A DNA stretch of 51,361 nucleotides from Acidovorax sp. CCYZU-2555 (GTDB taxonomy: Bacteria > Pseudomonadota > Gammaproteobacteria > Burkholderiales > Burkholderiaceae_C). Of this stretch, positions 7,962-16,101 are shown piece after piece (positions within the stretch are counted from its first letter, which is position 1; every line of letters starts with the position of its first letter). The notes under the pieces were generated by a model. That model saw only the letters and a list, made by a program, of their open reading frames with translations. It did no database searches and was not told the DNA's origin. The position numbers and the translations under genes were made by a program. The stretch is from assembly GCF_018413525.1 (NCBI RefSeq), contig NZ_JAHCDD010000040.1:1-51361 (forward strand), written 5' to 3'.

Positions 7962-8866
7962 CGTTCGGGCGCCGCGTACTTCGCCATGAGCTGCTGCGCG
8001 TCGCGCCCCGGCGGCAGGCCGAACGCGCGCGCGTATTCGCGGCTGAACTGGGTCGCGCTTTCATAGCCCACCTCGAACGCGGCGCGGGTCACGCTCTGGC
8101 CGCCCACCACCAGCAGCGTGCGCGCCTGCAGCAGGCGGATGCGCTTCTGGTACTGCACCGGGCTCAGCGCCGTCACGGCCTTGAAATGCCGGTGGAATGC
8201 CGACACGCTCATGGCGGCCTTCTGTGCCAGCGCCTCGACGCGCAGGGGCTGGGCGAAGTCGCGGCGTATCCACTGGATCGCGAGGCTGATGCGGCCCAGC
8301 GCGCTGTCGGGCATGGCGATGTCGCGCAGCATGGCACCCTGCGGCCCCTGCAATACTCGGTAGAGAATTTCGCGCTCGTAGACCGGCGCCAGCGCCGCGA
8401 TGTCGGCCGGGCGCTCCATCAGGCGCAGCATGCGCACCCAGGCATCCATCAGGTCTTCGGTCACGGCGGCGACCGAGAAGCCGGCTTCGCCGGACTTGCC
8501 GCTGGCGGCGGGTTTGGGCAAGTCGGCGATCAACGCGGCAAGCACCGCGGGCTGCAGCGTCAAGGCCACGGCGAGGTAAGGTTCGCCGCTGGCCGACGGC
8601 CATACGGTGCCGACCGCGGGCAGGTCGACCGACATGACGAAGTAGTTCGCCGGGCAGTAGTGCAGCGTGCGATCGCCTATGGTCATCGACTTGCTGCCCT
8701 GCAGAATCAGGTTGACCATGGGGTCGTAGACCGCGCTCAGCTCGTGCTCGGGAATCTTGCCCTGCACCATGGCCACGCGCGGAATGCCGGTTTCGGTGAA
8801 GCGGTTCCTGGCCCTTGGCGCGGCCAGGGCGCGCAGTTCCTTGAGTTGTTCTTCCATGGACTGCAT
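7958..8866 (-). CDS. AraC-family transcriptional regulator with AraC_N domain
   Basis: About 302 residues. The N-terminal half (GIPRVAMVQGKIPEHELSAVYDPMVNLILQG...Y) is the AraC-type N-terminal sensor domain (AraC_N) found in YqhC-like regulators. The C-terminal 100 residues hold two helix-turn-helix motifs (LRVEALAQKAAMSVSAFHRHFKA and VTRAAFEVGYESATQFSREYARAFG). The gene diverges from the SDR gene at 8995, a classic regulator-target arrangement; YqhC-like proteins often control adjacent oxidoreductases. The frame opens at 8893; MQSMEEQL at 8866 or MEEQL at 8857 is the more natural start. Its stop overlaps that of the efflux channel gene. Confidence 0.92.
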   Translation of the reverse strand: MQSMEEQLKELRALAAPRARNRFTETGIPRVAMVQGKIPEHELSAVYDPMVNLILQGSKSMTIGDRTLHYCPANYFVMSVDLPAVGTVWPSASGEPYLAVALTLQPAVLAALIADLPKPAASGKSGEAGFSVAAVTEDLMDAWVRMLRLMERPADIAALAPVYEREILYRVLQGPQGAMLRDIAMPDSALGRISLAIQWIRRDFAQPLRVEALAQKAAMSVSAFHRHFKAVTALSPVQYQKRIRLLQARTLLVVGGQSVTRAAFEVGYESATQFSREYARAFGLPPGRDAQQLMAKYAAPER

Positions 8867-8994
8867 CAGACCCCAATCCGCGCCATGGCGCAAGCGCGAA
8901 AGCAGGATCAGGCAGGCTTGAGGCAGGAACGGGCAGGCCTGCAGCCGCAGCGGAATCTATCGTTCAGGCTTCACATACCGAACGGAGAAAACAC

Positions 8995-9747
8995 ATGTCC
9001 ATCGCCATCATCACCGGCGCCAGCCGCGGTCTCGGAGCCAGCACCGCCCTCCAGGCCGCACAGCGCGGCATGGGCGTCATCGTCACCTACAACAGCCATG
9101 CCGCGGGTGCCGAGCAAGTCGTGCGCCAGATCGAGGCCGGCGGCGGCAAGGCCGTGGCGCTGGCGCTCGACGTCGGCCAGGTCGCTTCGTTCGCCGATTT
9201 TCGCGACCGCGTCGCCGCGGCACTTGCCGCCACCTGGGGCCGGGATCGCTTCGACGCGCTGGTGAACAACGCCGGCTACGGCGCTTTCAATGCCATCGAA
9301 TCGGTGACCGAAGCCGAATTCGACGGCCTGCTGAACGTGCATCTCAAGGGACCGTTCTTTCTGACCCAGGCGCTGCTGCCCCTGATGGCCGATGGCGGCC
9401 AGATCATCAACCTGACCAGCGCGACGACGCGCGTGGCGACGCCGGGCGCCGCGCCTTATGCGGCGTTCAAGGGCGGGCTCGAAGTGCTCACGCGCTATAT
9501 GGCCAAGGAGTTCGGCGCGCGCCGCATTCGCGCCAACTCGATCTCTCCAGGCGCGATACGCACCGACATGACCAGCGGCGCCTTTGATCAGATGCCGGAG
9601 TTCGAGACCCTGCTTGCCGGACAGACCGCGCTGGGCCGCATAGGCGCGCCCGACGATGTCGGCCGCGTCATCGCCAGCCTGCTGTCCGCCGACTACGGCT
9701 GGGTCAACGCGCAGAACATCGAAGTGGCGGGCGGCTACAACATCTGA
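8995..9747 (+). CDS. short-chain dehydrogenase/reductase
   Basis: A 250-residue classical SDR. The cofactor-binding motif TGASRGLG is at residues 8-15, NNAG near residue 90, the catalytic Ser in the LTSATTR stretch, and the YxxxK pair in YAAFK. SPGAIRTDM follows, and the C-terminus ends in the conserved dinucleotide-enzyme pattern with GGYNI. The Arg/Asn pattern after the second strand (TYNSHAAGAEQV) suggests NADPH preference. It is divergent from the AraC regulator, which probably controls it. The substrate, likely a small aldehyde, ketone or alcohol, is not determined by the sequence. Confidence 0.92.
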   Translation: MSIAIITGASRGLGASTALQAAQRGMGVIVTYNSHAAGAEQVVRQIEAGGGKAVALALDVGQVASFADFRDRVAAALAATWGRDRFDALVNNAGYGAFNAIESVTEAEFDGLLNVHLKGPFFLTQALLPLMADGGQIINLTSATTRVATPGAAPYAAFKGGLEVLTRYMAKEFGARRIRANSISPGAIRTDMTSGAFDQMPEFETLLAGQTALGRIGAPDDVGRVIASLLSADYGWVNAQNIEVAGGYNI

Positions 9748-9757
9748 CCCGCTGCAT

Positions 9758-10666
9758 TCATTCCACGCGCAGGTCCTGGTCCCGCAGGCAGTCGATGAAG
9801 GCGCGCAGCGCGGCGGGCGCGTGGCGCCGGCTGGGGTGGTACAGAAACAGCCCCGGTCGGGTGATGGCCCAGTCGGCCAGGATCTGCACCAGCTGCCCTT
9901 GCGCGAGATGCGCATCGACCTGCTCGCGATCGAACGCATAGGCAATGCCAAGGCCTTGCAATGCAGCGGCGACGCCGATGTCCGAATGATTGGTGACCAG
10001 CGGGCCCTGCACCTCCACTTCGATGCGCTGGCCTTTCTTCTCGAACTCCCAGCGGTAGGCGCGCCCATCGGCCTGCAGCCGCCAGTTGATGCAGGCGTGG
10101 GCCTGCAGGTCCGCGGGCGATTGCGGTGTGCTGCGGCGCGCGAGGTAGTCGGGCGAGGCCACGGCCACCATCTTCACGTCCGGCGTCAGGCGCACGGCGA
10201 TCATGTCTTTTTCCAGCCGCGCGCCCACGCGTATGCCCGCGTCGAAGCGGCCGGCTACGATGTCGCTGAGGCCGTCGTTGACGACGATGTCGAGCGCCAC
10301 TTCCGGGTGCGCGCGATGGAAGCGCCCCAGCCGCGGCGCGATGAGCTGGCGCGCGGCCATGCCCAGCGTGTTGATGCGCAGCGTTCCGCCGGTCTTGCCG
10401 GCCGCCGCGCTGGCTTCGGCCACGGCCTGGGCCATGTCCCTGAAAAGCGGTGCGATGCGCGCGTGCAACTGCTCCCCGGCGACGGTGGGCGCGACGCTGC
10501 GCGTGGTGCGATTGAGCAGCCGCGTGCCCAGCCGGGCTTCGAGCAGCCTTATGGTCTGGCTCAGCGCCGAAGGCGAAAGCCCCAGATGCTCGGCGGCGCG
10601 CGCAAAGCTCGCGCGCTCGACCACCGCGACAAAGGCTTTGAGTTCGGTGAATTCCGATCCGCGCAT
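9758..10666 (-). CDS. LysR-family transcriptional regulator
   Basis: A 302-residue LysR protein. The N-terminal winged helix-turn-helix ([51 protein letters not shown]) occupies residues 7-60, followed by a linker helix and a periplasmic-binding-protein-like effector domain starting near residue 90 ([20 protein letters not shown]). The CrgA/DhcR-like subgroup often regulates neighbouring oxidoreductases. It faces the NTF2-like/SDR pair at 10766-11874 across a 99-bp gap that contains a repeated GATTCT unit and a TTCTAGAA palindrome (10698-10705), a plausible binding region. Confidence 0.93.
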   Translation of the reverse strand: MRGSEFTELKAFVAVVERASFARAAEHLGLSPSALSQTIRLLEARLGTRLLNRTTRSVAPTVAGEQLHARIAPLFRDMAQAVAEASAAAGKTGGTLRINTLGMAARQLIAPRLGRFHRAHPEVALDIVVNDGLSDIVAGRFDAGIRVGARLEKDMIAVRLTPDVKMVAVASPDYLARRSTPQSPADLQAHACINWRLQADGRAYRWEFEKKGQRIEVEVQGPLVTNHSDIGVAAALQGLGIAYAFDREQVDAHLAQGQLVQILADWAITRPGLFLYHPSRRHAPAALRAFIDCLRDQDLRVE

Positions 10667-10765
10667 TCTGTATTCCCAGCTACATGGCTCATGCGGATTC
10701 TAGAAGATTCTCTAATTTCTCTGCGGCGCGCATCCTGAGGTCTTCGCCACCAAGGAGTCTTCACC

Positions 10766-11095
10766 ATGCGTTCCCTGAATCTTCCCGAACCGATTGCCGC
10801 CTACTTCGTGGCCGAACAGCAAACCCCCGAAGCCTTTGCGCGCTGTTTCACTGCGCAGGCCAGCGTCAAGGACGAAGGCCATACCCATACCGGCCTGGCC
10901 GAGATCCAGGCCTGGAAGGCCGCGGTATCGACCAAGTACACCTATACGACGCAGCCGCTGTCTGTGGAGCGCGATGCGGGTTTGCAAGTGGTGCGCGCGC
11001 GCGTGTCCGGCAACTTTCCGGGCAGCCCCGTCGATCTGCGCTATCGCTTTGCGCTCGAGCGCGGCCTGATTGCGTCGCTGGAGATCACGGCATGA
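10766..11095 (+). CDS. SnoaL/NTF2-like small protein
   Basis: A 109-residue protein with the NTF2-like cone-fold pattern: an N-terminal helix ([34 protein letters not shown]), a helix around IQAWKAAVS, then alternating beta strands ([41 protein letters not shown]). Family members are small-molecule enzymes or binding proteins; no catalytic residues can be named safely. It overlaps the next SDR gene by ATGA, so the two are translationally coupled. An AAGGAG-type ribosome site lies just upstream (ccaaggagtcttcaccATG). Likely under LysR control. Confidence 0.8.
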   Translation: MRSLNLPEPIAAYFVAEQQTPEAFARCFTAQASVKDEGHTHTGLAEIQAWKAAVSTKYTYTTQPLSVERDAGLQVVRARVSGNFPGSPVDLRYRFALERGLIASLEITA

Positions 11096-11874
11096 GCTTC
11101 GATCTGCAACTACAAGGCCGGCGGGCGCTGGTCACGGGCGGCACCAAGGGCGTGGGCGCGGCCGTGGTGCAAGGTCTGCGCGCCGCGGGCGTGCAGGTGA
11201 TGGCCACGGCGCGCTCCGTGCCCGCGCAATCTGCTGAAGGCGTGTGGCATGTGGCGGCCGACCTGTCGACGGCCCAGGGCGCGGCCGAAGTGGCGCGTGC
11301 AGTGCAGGAACGCTGGGGCGGGGTCGACATTCTGGTCAATGTGCTGGGCGGCTCGAGCGCGCCGGGCGGCGGCTTTGCGGCGCTCGATGATGCGCGCTGG
11401 TTCGAGGAGCTGAACCAGAACCTCATGCCGGCCGTGCGCCTGGACCGCGCGCTGCTGCCCGCGATGCTGGCGCAGGGCGCGGGCGTGATCGTGCATGTCA
11501 GCTCCATCCAGCGCCTGCTGCCGCTGCCCGAGTCGACCACGGCCTATGCGGCGGCCAAGGCCGCCCTGTCGACCTACAGCAAGGCCTTGTCGAAGGAGGT
11601 GACGCCCCAGGGCGTGCGCGTGCTGCGCGTCTCGCCGGGCTGGGTGGAGACCGAAGCATCGGTCGCGCTGGCCGAACGCCTGGCGCGCGATTCAGGCACC
11701 GACTACGAGGGCGGCAAGCGCATCATCATGCAGTCGCTGGGCGGCATTCCGCTGGGCCGGCCGGCTAGGCCGCAGGAAGTCGCCGACCTGATCACCTTTC
11801 TGGTGTCACCGCGCGCGGGGTCGATCTCGGGCTCTGAGCATCTGATCGACGGCGGCACGGTGCCTACGGTCTAG
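11092..11874 (+). CDS. short-chain dehydrogenase/reductase, second copy
   Basis: A 260-residue SDR distinct from the one at 8995. It has [12 protein letters not shown] as the nucleotide loop (Gly-rich, near residue 13), NVLGGSS in place of the NNAG motif, catalytic Ser in [10 protein letters not shown], and YAAAK as the YxxxK pair. It ends [14 protein letters not shown]. It starts inside the stop of the NTF2-like gene and shares CTAG with the stop of the convergent gene at 11871. The pairing of an SDR with an NTF2-like protein suggests a dedicated small-molecule conversion, but the substrate is unknown. Confidence 0.92.
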   Translation: MSFDLQLQGRRALVTGGTKGVGAAVVQGLRAAGVQVMATARSVPAQSAEGVWHVAADLSTAQGAAEVARAVQERWGGVDILVNVLGGSSAPGGGFAALDDARWFEELNQNLMPAVRLDRALLPAMLAQGAGVIVHVSSIQRLLPLPESTTAYAAAKAALSTYSKALSKEVTPQGVRVLRVSPGWVETEASVALAERLARDSGTDYEGGKRIIMQSLGGIPLGRPARPQEVADLITFLVSPRAGSISGSEHLIDGGTVPTV

Positions 11875-12329
11875 ACCCCGGCCAGCACGCTCGGGTCGCC
11901 TGAACGCCAGACGTTGTCTATCGTCACGCGCTGGATCACCCACATGTCGCCCTGGCGCACCAGGTCGACGTCGTAGCGGTTCTTCATCAGATAGTGGCGC
12001 GAGTGATCGGCGCGGGGCACATGCTGCGCCTCGACCAGCGCGTCCAGATGCGCCTTGTCGCCGTCCACGCTCACGCGGGGGTTGCTGACGGAGTGAGTGG
12101 TGTCGAAGGCGGTCAGCGAGTTCGACAGCGCGGCGACGATGGTGTCGCGCCCCGTAAGCACGGGGTAGTCGAAGCCGGCCTTGGCGGCCGCGGGCCGGAA
12201 GTCGGAGATCGCGTCTTCGGCAAAGGCCGAGGCCAGCAGGCCCGGGTCTTTCAGGTCTATGCCGGCCGCGAAGCGGTAAAGCGTGTCCGCCACGGCGAGT
12301 TGGTCGGAGATCAGTTGAAGGTTGGTCAT
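11871..12329 (-). CDS. SnoaL-like domain protein
   Basis: A 152-residue member of the NTF2/SnoaL superfamily. It has [31 protein letters not shown] at the N-terminus, the usual acid-rich first helix pair of SnoaL_4-type proteins, a [27 protein letters not shown] strand pair, and ends with [18 protein letters not shown]. Related proteins include dehydratases, isomerases and ring-hydroxylating dioxygenase beta-like subunits; none is established here. It lies 59 bp downstream of the saccharopine-dehydrogenase-like gene on the same strand, so the two are probably co-transcribed. Confidence 0.85.
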   Translation of the reverse strand: MTNLQLISDQLAVADTLYRFAAGIDLKDPGLLASAFAEDAISDFRPAAAKAGFDYPVLTGRDTIVAALSNSLTAFDTTHSVSNPRVSVDGDKAHLDALVEAQHVPRADHSRHYLMKNRYDVDLVRQGDMWVIQRVTIDNVWRSGDPSVLAGV

Positions 12330-12388
12330 TGGGGTTTCCAGATCGAAGGTGGATGGCGCACGGCCCTGCAGCCAGTGCAGCCGCAGGC

Positions 12389-13369
12389 TTACGCGAGTTC
12401 GATGACGCGCGTTCCGGGAATCGCCTGCGCGAAGCCCGGGCCGAATACGCGCGCCGGCGTCTCGAAACCGGGGCGGGCGCTGCCGTCCAGCACCCGGCGC
12501 GCGGCTTCCACGGCGGCCAGCGGCGTGTACGAATAGCCGTTCACGGTCTCGATCACGGCCCGGAGGGTCGCGCCGTCCGCGCCCGTGACTTCGACGACCG
12601 CGCGCGCCGGCTGCGCGGCGCGTTCCTGCGCGCTAGGGCCGGCCGGCAGCGCGGCCAGATCGCCGGTCGGAAAGGCGTCGCCGGTCACGTTCACGAACAT
12701 GGCGATGTCCGCAATGCCGGTGGAGCGCCAGGCCGTGACGAGATCGCCAAAGGACAAGGGCGCGCACGCCACCGGGCCCTGGCCGAAGTCGAAGGCGCGC
12801 GGCTGGGCGTTGGGCGTGGGCACGAGTTCGCCCGCCACGCGCGCGAGCAGGCCCGCGGCCATGATCTCCCCGGCGCTGACGGCCGACCCCCGCGACATGG
12901 ACCCTGCGACCTGCAGCGCGATGCGCAGCGCTGTCGGGCGCGCCACGCGGGCCGCCAATTGCACGGCAAGGCAATCGGTTGGCACCACGTCCCAGCCCAC
13001 GCCCGGCAGCAGCATGGCGCGCGCTTTTTCGGCTTCGGCGCCTAGGCGCTCGGCCAGGCGGTAGACGCCGATCTCGGCGGTGATGTCGAGGTAATGGACG
13101 CCCGCCGCGATGCAGGCGCGCATCAGCGGCTCGGCGGTCTGCGCGAAGGGTCCGGCGCAGTTCAGCAGTACATGGGCACCGTTCAGTGCCTGAACTGCGG
13201 CGTCGGTGTCTGCCTGAAAGACGCGATACGGCACGCCGAGTTCAGCGGCCAGCGGTGCCAGCTTTGCCGCGTCGCGTCCGCCCAGGACGATGTCGAGGCC
13301 GCTGGCGCGCGCGTGCCGCGCGATCATGCTGCCCGTGTAGCCGGCAGCGCCGTAGATGAGGAGGCTCAT
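12389..13369 (-). CDS. saccharopine dehydrogenase-like NAD(P)-binding reductase
   Basis: A 326-residue protein with an N-terminal Rossmann fold: LLIYGAAGYTGSMIARHA holds the GxxGxxG pattern, followed by LGGRDAAKL at the end of the second strand. LLNCAGPFAQTAEPLMRACIAAGVHYLDITAE is highly typical of the saccharopine dehydrogenase/trans-acting enoyl reductase family. These proteins reduce or rearrange varied substrates; a true lysine-pathway role is unlikely given length and context. It is followed by the SnoaL-like gene at 11871-12329. The 125 bp upstream (13370-13494) separate it from the xth gene and hold nothing I can name. Confidence 0.85.
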   Translation of the reverse strand: MSLLIYGAAGYTGSMIARHARASGLDIVLGGRDAAKLAPLAAELGVPYRVFQADTDAAVQALNGAHVLLNCAGPFAQTAEPLMRACIAAGVHYLDITAEIGVYRLAERLGAEAEKARAMLLPGVGWDVVPTDCLAVQLAARVARPTALRIALQVAGSMSRGSAVSAGEIMAAGLLARVAGELVPTPNAQPRAFDFGQGPVACAPLSFGDLVTAWRSTGIADIAMFVNVTGDAFPTGDLAALPAGPSAQERAAQPARAVVEVTGADGATLRAVIETVNGYSYTPLAAVEAARRVLDGSARPGFETPARVFGPGFAQAIPGTRVIELA

Positions 13370-13494
13370 GGAAGCTTTCGTTGATGGATCTATTCCTCAA
13401 CGATAGGCAGTAGCGCTCACCGGCGTCTGCCCGTTTGTCTTCCATGCCTGCCCGATTCTGCTTTTTTGGGCCGCCGTGATTCTGCGACCTGCGA

Positions 13495-14298
13495 CTACAG
13501 CGTGAAGTCGTAATCCACCGTGATAGGCGCGTGGTCCGAGAACTTCACATCCTTGTAGATGTGCTCGGCGCGCGCCAGCGCGGCCATGGCTGGCGTTGCG
13601 AGGTGGTAATCCAGGCGCCATCCCACATTGTTCGCATAGGCCTGGCCGCGGTTGCTCCACCAGGTGTAGCAAGCGTCGGTGGTGTCGGGGCAAAGGTGAC
13701 GGTAAACGTCAATCAGGCCGCCGGTAGGCTCGCTTGTGTGCAACAAAGTTGTCATCCAGCTGCGTTCCTCGGGCGTGAAGCCGCTGTTTTTCTGGTTGCT
13801 GCGCCAGTTCTTGAGGTCGTTGTTCTGGTGGGCGATGTTGATGTCGCCGCACAGAATGAACTCGCGCTCGCCCTTCATGCGCATCAGGTGCAGGTGCATT
13901 TCGGCGAGAAAGCGGAACTTCGCGCCCTGGCGCAGTTCGCCCGACGAGCCGCTGGGAAAGTACGAGCTGATGATCGACAGCTTGCGCGTCGGGGTGTCGA
14001 AACGCGTTTCGACATAGCGGCCTTCGGCGTCGAATTCGGGCGAGCCGAAGCCGATCACCACGTCGCTGGGTTCATGCCGGCTGTAGACGCCGACGCCCGA
14101 ATACCCCTTTTTCTCGGCAAAATGGAAGTGCCCGCGCAAACCGGCGAGCACTTCGAAGCGCCCGGCTATATCAGCGGCCTGGGCCTTGACTTCCTGCACG
14201 CAAATACAATCCGGCGCAGTGGCCGCGATCCAGGACTCGACGCCTTTGGTCGTGGCGGAGCGGATGCCGTTGAGGTTGAGGCTGGTTAATTTGAACAA
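13495..14298 (-). CDS. xth: exodeoxyribonuclease III (AP endonuclease)
   Basis: About 267 residues. It cuts DNA at abasic sites and degrades from 3' ends in base-excision repair. All catalytic motifs are present in order: SLNLNGIRSA, CVQEVKA (metal-binding Glu), SSYFPSG, CGDINIAH (Asp/Asn pair), WRLDYHLA and SDHAPI (final Asp-His). No ATG exists near the N-terminus. The frame begins with TTG at 14298 (giving MFKLTSLNLNG, as in homologues) or TTG at 14310. It is head to head with pyrE with essentially no intergenic DNA, so its promoter must lie within pyrE coding sequence. Confidence 0.93.
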   Translation of the reverse strand: MFKLTSLNLNGIRSATTKGVESWIAATAPDCICVQEVKAQAADIAGRFEVLAGLRGHFHFAEKKGYSGVGVYSRHEPSDVVIGFGSPEFDAEGRYVETRFDTPTRKLSIISSYFPSGSSGELRQGAKFRFLAEMHLHLMRMKGEREFILCGDINIAHQNNDLKNWRSNQKNSGFTPEERSWMTTLLHTSEPTGGLIDVYRHLCPDTTDACYTWWSNRGQAYANNVGWRLDYHLATPAMAALARAEHIYKDVKFSDHAPITVDYDFTL

Positions 14299-14309
14299 GG
14301 ATGGATCCA

Positions 14310-15020
14310 ATGGTGATAGGTGACGCGCGTCAGGACGACAAGAATCTTTTGGCGCTGGAATTTGTACGGTTTGCCGTGGACGCAGGCGTGCTGCGCTTTG
14401 GCGAATTCAAGACCAAGGCCGGGCGCATGAGCCCGTATTTCTTCAACGCGGGCCTGTTCGATGACGGCGCCAAAATGGGCCGGCTTGCAGAATTCTATGC
14501 AAAAGCGATCATCGCCAGCGGCGTCGAGTTCGACATGGTCTTTGGCCCGGCCTACAAGGGCATTCCGCTGGCCGCGACCGTCGCCGTGGAACTCGCGCGC
14601 CAGGGCCGCAATGTGCCGTTTGCCTATAACCGCAAGGAAGCCAAGGACCATGGCGAGGGCGGCAGCCTGGTCGGCGCCCCGCTCAAGGGCCGGGTACTGA
14701 TCATCGACGACGTGATGTCGGCGGGCACGGCGGCGCGCGAATCGATCGCGCTGATCCAGGCCGCGGGTGCGATTCCCCATGGCGTGGCGATTGCACTGGA
14801 CCGCCAGGAAATGGCCACCGAGAACGGCCAGGACGTGCCGCACAGCGCGGTGCAGTATGTACGCAATCAGCTGGGCATGCAGGTGTGCACCATCGCCAAC
14901 CTGGCCGATTTATTGCTTTATCTGGACCAAGGCAGCGGTGATGCAGGACAATCCATGCAGGAACACCATGCGCGCGTACTGGCTTATCGCCAACGCTATG
15001 GAGTCAACGACAAAGGTTAA
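14310..15020 (+). CDS. pyrE: orotate phosphoribosyltransferase
   Basis: A 236-residue enzyme that joins orotate to PRPP to make OMP in pyrimidine synthesis. The PRPP-binding loop VLIIDDVMSAGTA is clear, preceded by FGPAYKGIPLAA and YNRKEAKDHGEGG, the mobile catalytic loop with its Lys/His residues. GEFKTKAGRMSPYFFNAG near the N-terminus binds orotate. Two in-frame ATGs exist. The one at 14310 (MVIGDARQ) is preferred over 14301 because AAGGA at 14297-14301 is then 8 bases away, while it abuts 14301. The upstream strand is occupied by xth. Confidence 0.95.
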   Translation: MVIGDARQDDKNLLALEFVRFAVDAGVLRFGEFKTKAGRMSPYFFNAGLFDDGAKMGRLAEFYAKAIIASGVEFDMVFGPAYKGIPLAATVAVELARQGRNVPFAYNRKEAKDHGEGGSLVGAPLKGRVLIIDDVMSAGTAARESIALIQAAGAIPHGVAIALDRQEMATENGQDVPHSAVQYVRNQLGMQVCTIANLADLLLYLDQGSGDAGQSMQEHHARVLAYRQRYGVNDKG

Positions 15021-15028
15021 TCCGGTTC

Positions 15029-15670
15029 ATGCAGTGGGTGTCCATCATCGCGAGTTTCCTGGGGCTGGCGTCCGCTTTGGTGGCGGCTGCGGCAATGGCG
15101 GCCAATCCGCCGGAAGCCGGCATTTACAGCTGTACTGATGCCCAGGGCCGGCGGCTGACCGCCGACCGCCCGATTGCCGCCTGCGTCGATCGTGAACAGC
15201 GTCTGTTGGGACCTTCGGGCGTGGAGCGCGCTCGCCTGGGCCCGACACTGACCGAGGCCGAGCGCGAAGCCCAGGCCGCGCAGCGCCGCCAGCAATTGCA
15301 GGCCGAGCAGCGCGCCAAGGACGAAATCCGACGCCAGCGCGCACTGGCCTACCGCTATCCCGACCAGGCCGCGCACGATGCAGAACGCGCGGCGGCGATC
15401 GCCCAGATCGACGATGTATCGGCGCTGGCGCACCGGCGTGTGGACGATCTGCGCACCGAGCGCCGCAAGCTCGACGCCGAAATGGAGTTCTACGCCAAGG
15501 AACCGGCGCGCGCGCCGGCGACGCTGCGCCGCCAGCTCACGCAAAGCGACGAGGCCCTGGCCGAACAGCAGCGCTATCTCGCGGCCCAGGAGCAGGAAAA
15601 ACGCCGTCTGAACCAGCGCTTCGACGCCGAACTCGCACAGCTGCGCCAGCTGTGGGCGTCTCCGCCCTGA
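15029..15670 (+). CDS. exported coiled-coil protein with DUF4124-like domain
   Basis: A 213-residue hypothetical protein. A signal peptide (WVSIIASFLGLASALVAAAAMA) precedes a short domain with GIYSCTDAQGRRLTADRPIAAC. This resembles the DUF4124 pattern of small betaproteobacterial periplasmic proteins (aromatic, Cys, D-x-x-G-R, DRP). From about residue 75 to the end it is charged and Gln/Glu/Arg-rich with long heptad-like runs, predicted coiled coil. It starts 8 bp after pyrE and may be co-transcribed with it. No enzymatic residues can be named and its role is unknown. Confidence 0.8.
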   Translation: MQWVSIIASFLGLASALVAAAAMAANPPEAGIYSCTDAQGRRLTADRPIAACVDREQRLLGPSGVERARLGPTLTEAEREAQAAQRRQQLQAEQRAKDEIRRQRALAYRYPDQAAHDAERAAAIAQIDDVSALAHRRVDDLRTERRKLDAEMEFYAKEPARAPATLRRQLTQSDEALAEQQRYLAAQEQEKRRLNQRFDAELAQLRQLWASPP

Positions 15671-15677
15671 GTTGCTT

Positions 15678-16052
15678 TCAGCGCGGGCTGCGCTTGCCGC
15701 GCTGCTGTTCTGTCTTGAGCAGGCGCAGCACCAGCTGCAGCATGAATGCCCCGCCCCAGGCGATCGCGCCGATGAACAGCGCCAACGACACCAGCGTATC
15801 GGTGCTCATCAGCTGCGCCAGCGCCGCGTCGGTCAGAAACCGTCCATAGCCCGAATAGGCGGCATAGCCCCACCAGACCAGCGCGCCCATGGCATAGCTC
15901 CAGGCAAGCCGCCGCGCCGTGCGCCCCTGCGGCGAATCGGCGAGCACGGCCGAGGCCGCGCGCTGCACGCGCCAGACGGCGGCCAGCGTGATGAAAAGCG
16001 CGGCCAGCACGGAGGCATAGAGCCGGGCAAAAGGGTATTCAGACCAATCCAT
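15678..16052 (-). CDS. small inner-membrane protein of unknown function
   Basis: A 124-residue protein with three likely membrane segments: LYASVLAALFITLAAVW, LAWSYAMGALVWWGYAAYSGYG and TLVSLALFIGAIAWGGAFMLQLVLRLL. It ends in a basic tail (KTEQQRGKRSPR). The ATG at 16052 gives MDWSEYPFARL; the longer frame upstream has no hydrophobic or conserved content and overlaps the neighbouring gene end. It follows the RelA/SpoT-domain gene on the same strand by 49 bp and could be co-transcribed with it. I do not recognise a family. Confidence 0.7.
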   Translation of the reverse strand: MDWSEYPFARLYASVLAALFITLAAVWRVQRAASAVLADSPQGRTARRLAWSYAMGALVWWGYAAYSGYGRFLTDAALAQLMSTDTLVSLALFIGAIAWGGAFMLQLVLRLLKTEQQRGKRSPR

Positions 16053-16101
16053 GGGGCAAGAGCATAAACGCTGGCGCAGCGTCCACGCTCGGGCGGGCAC
16101 T

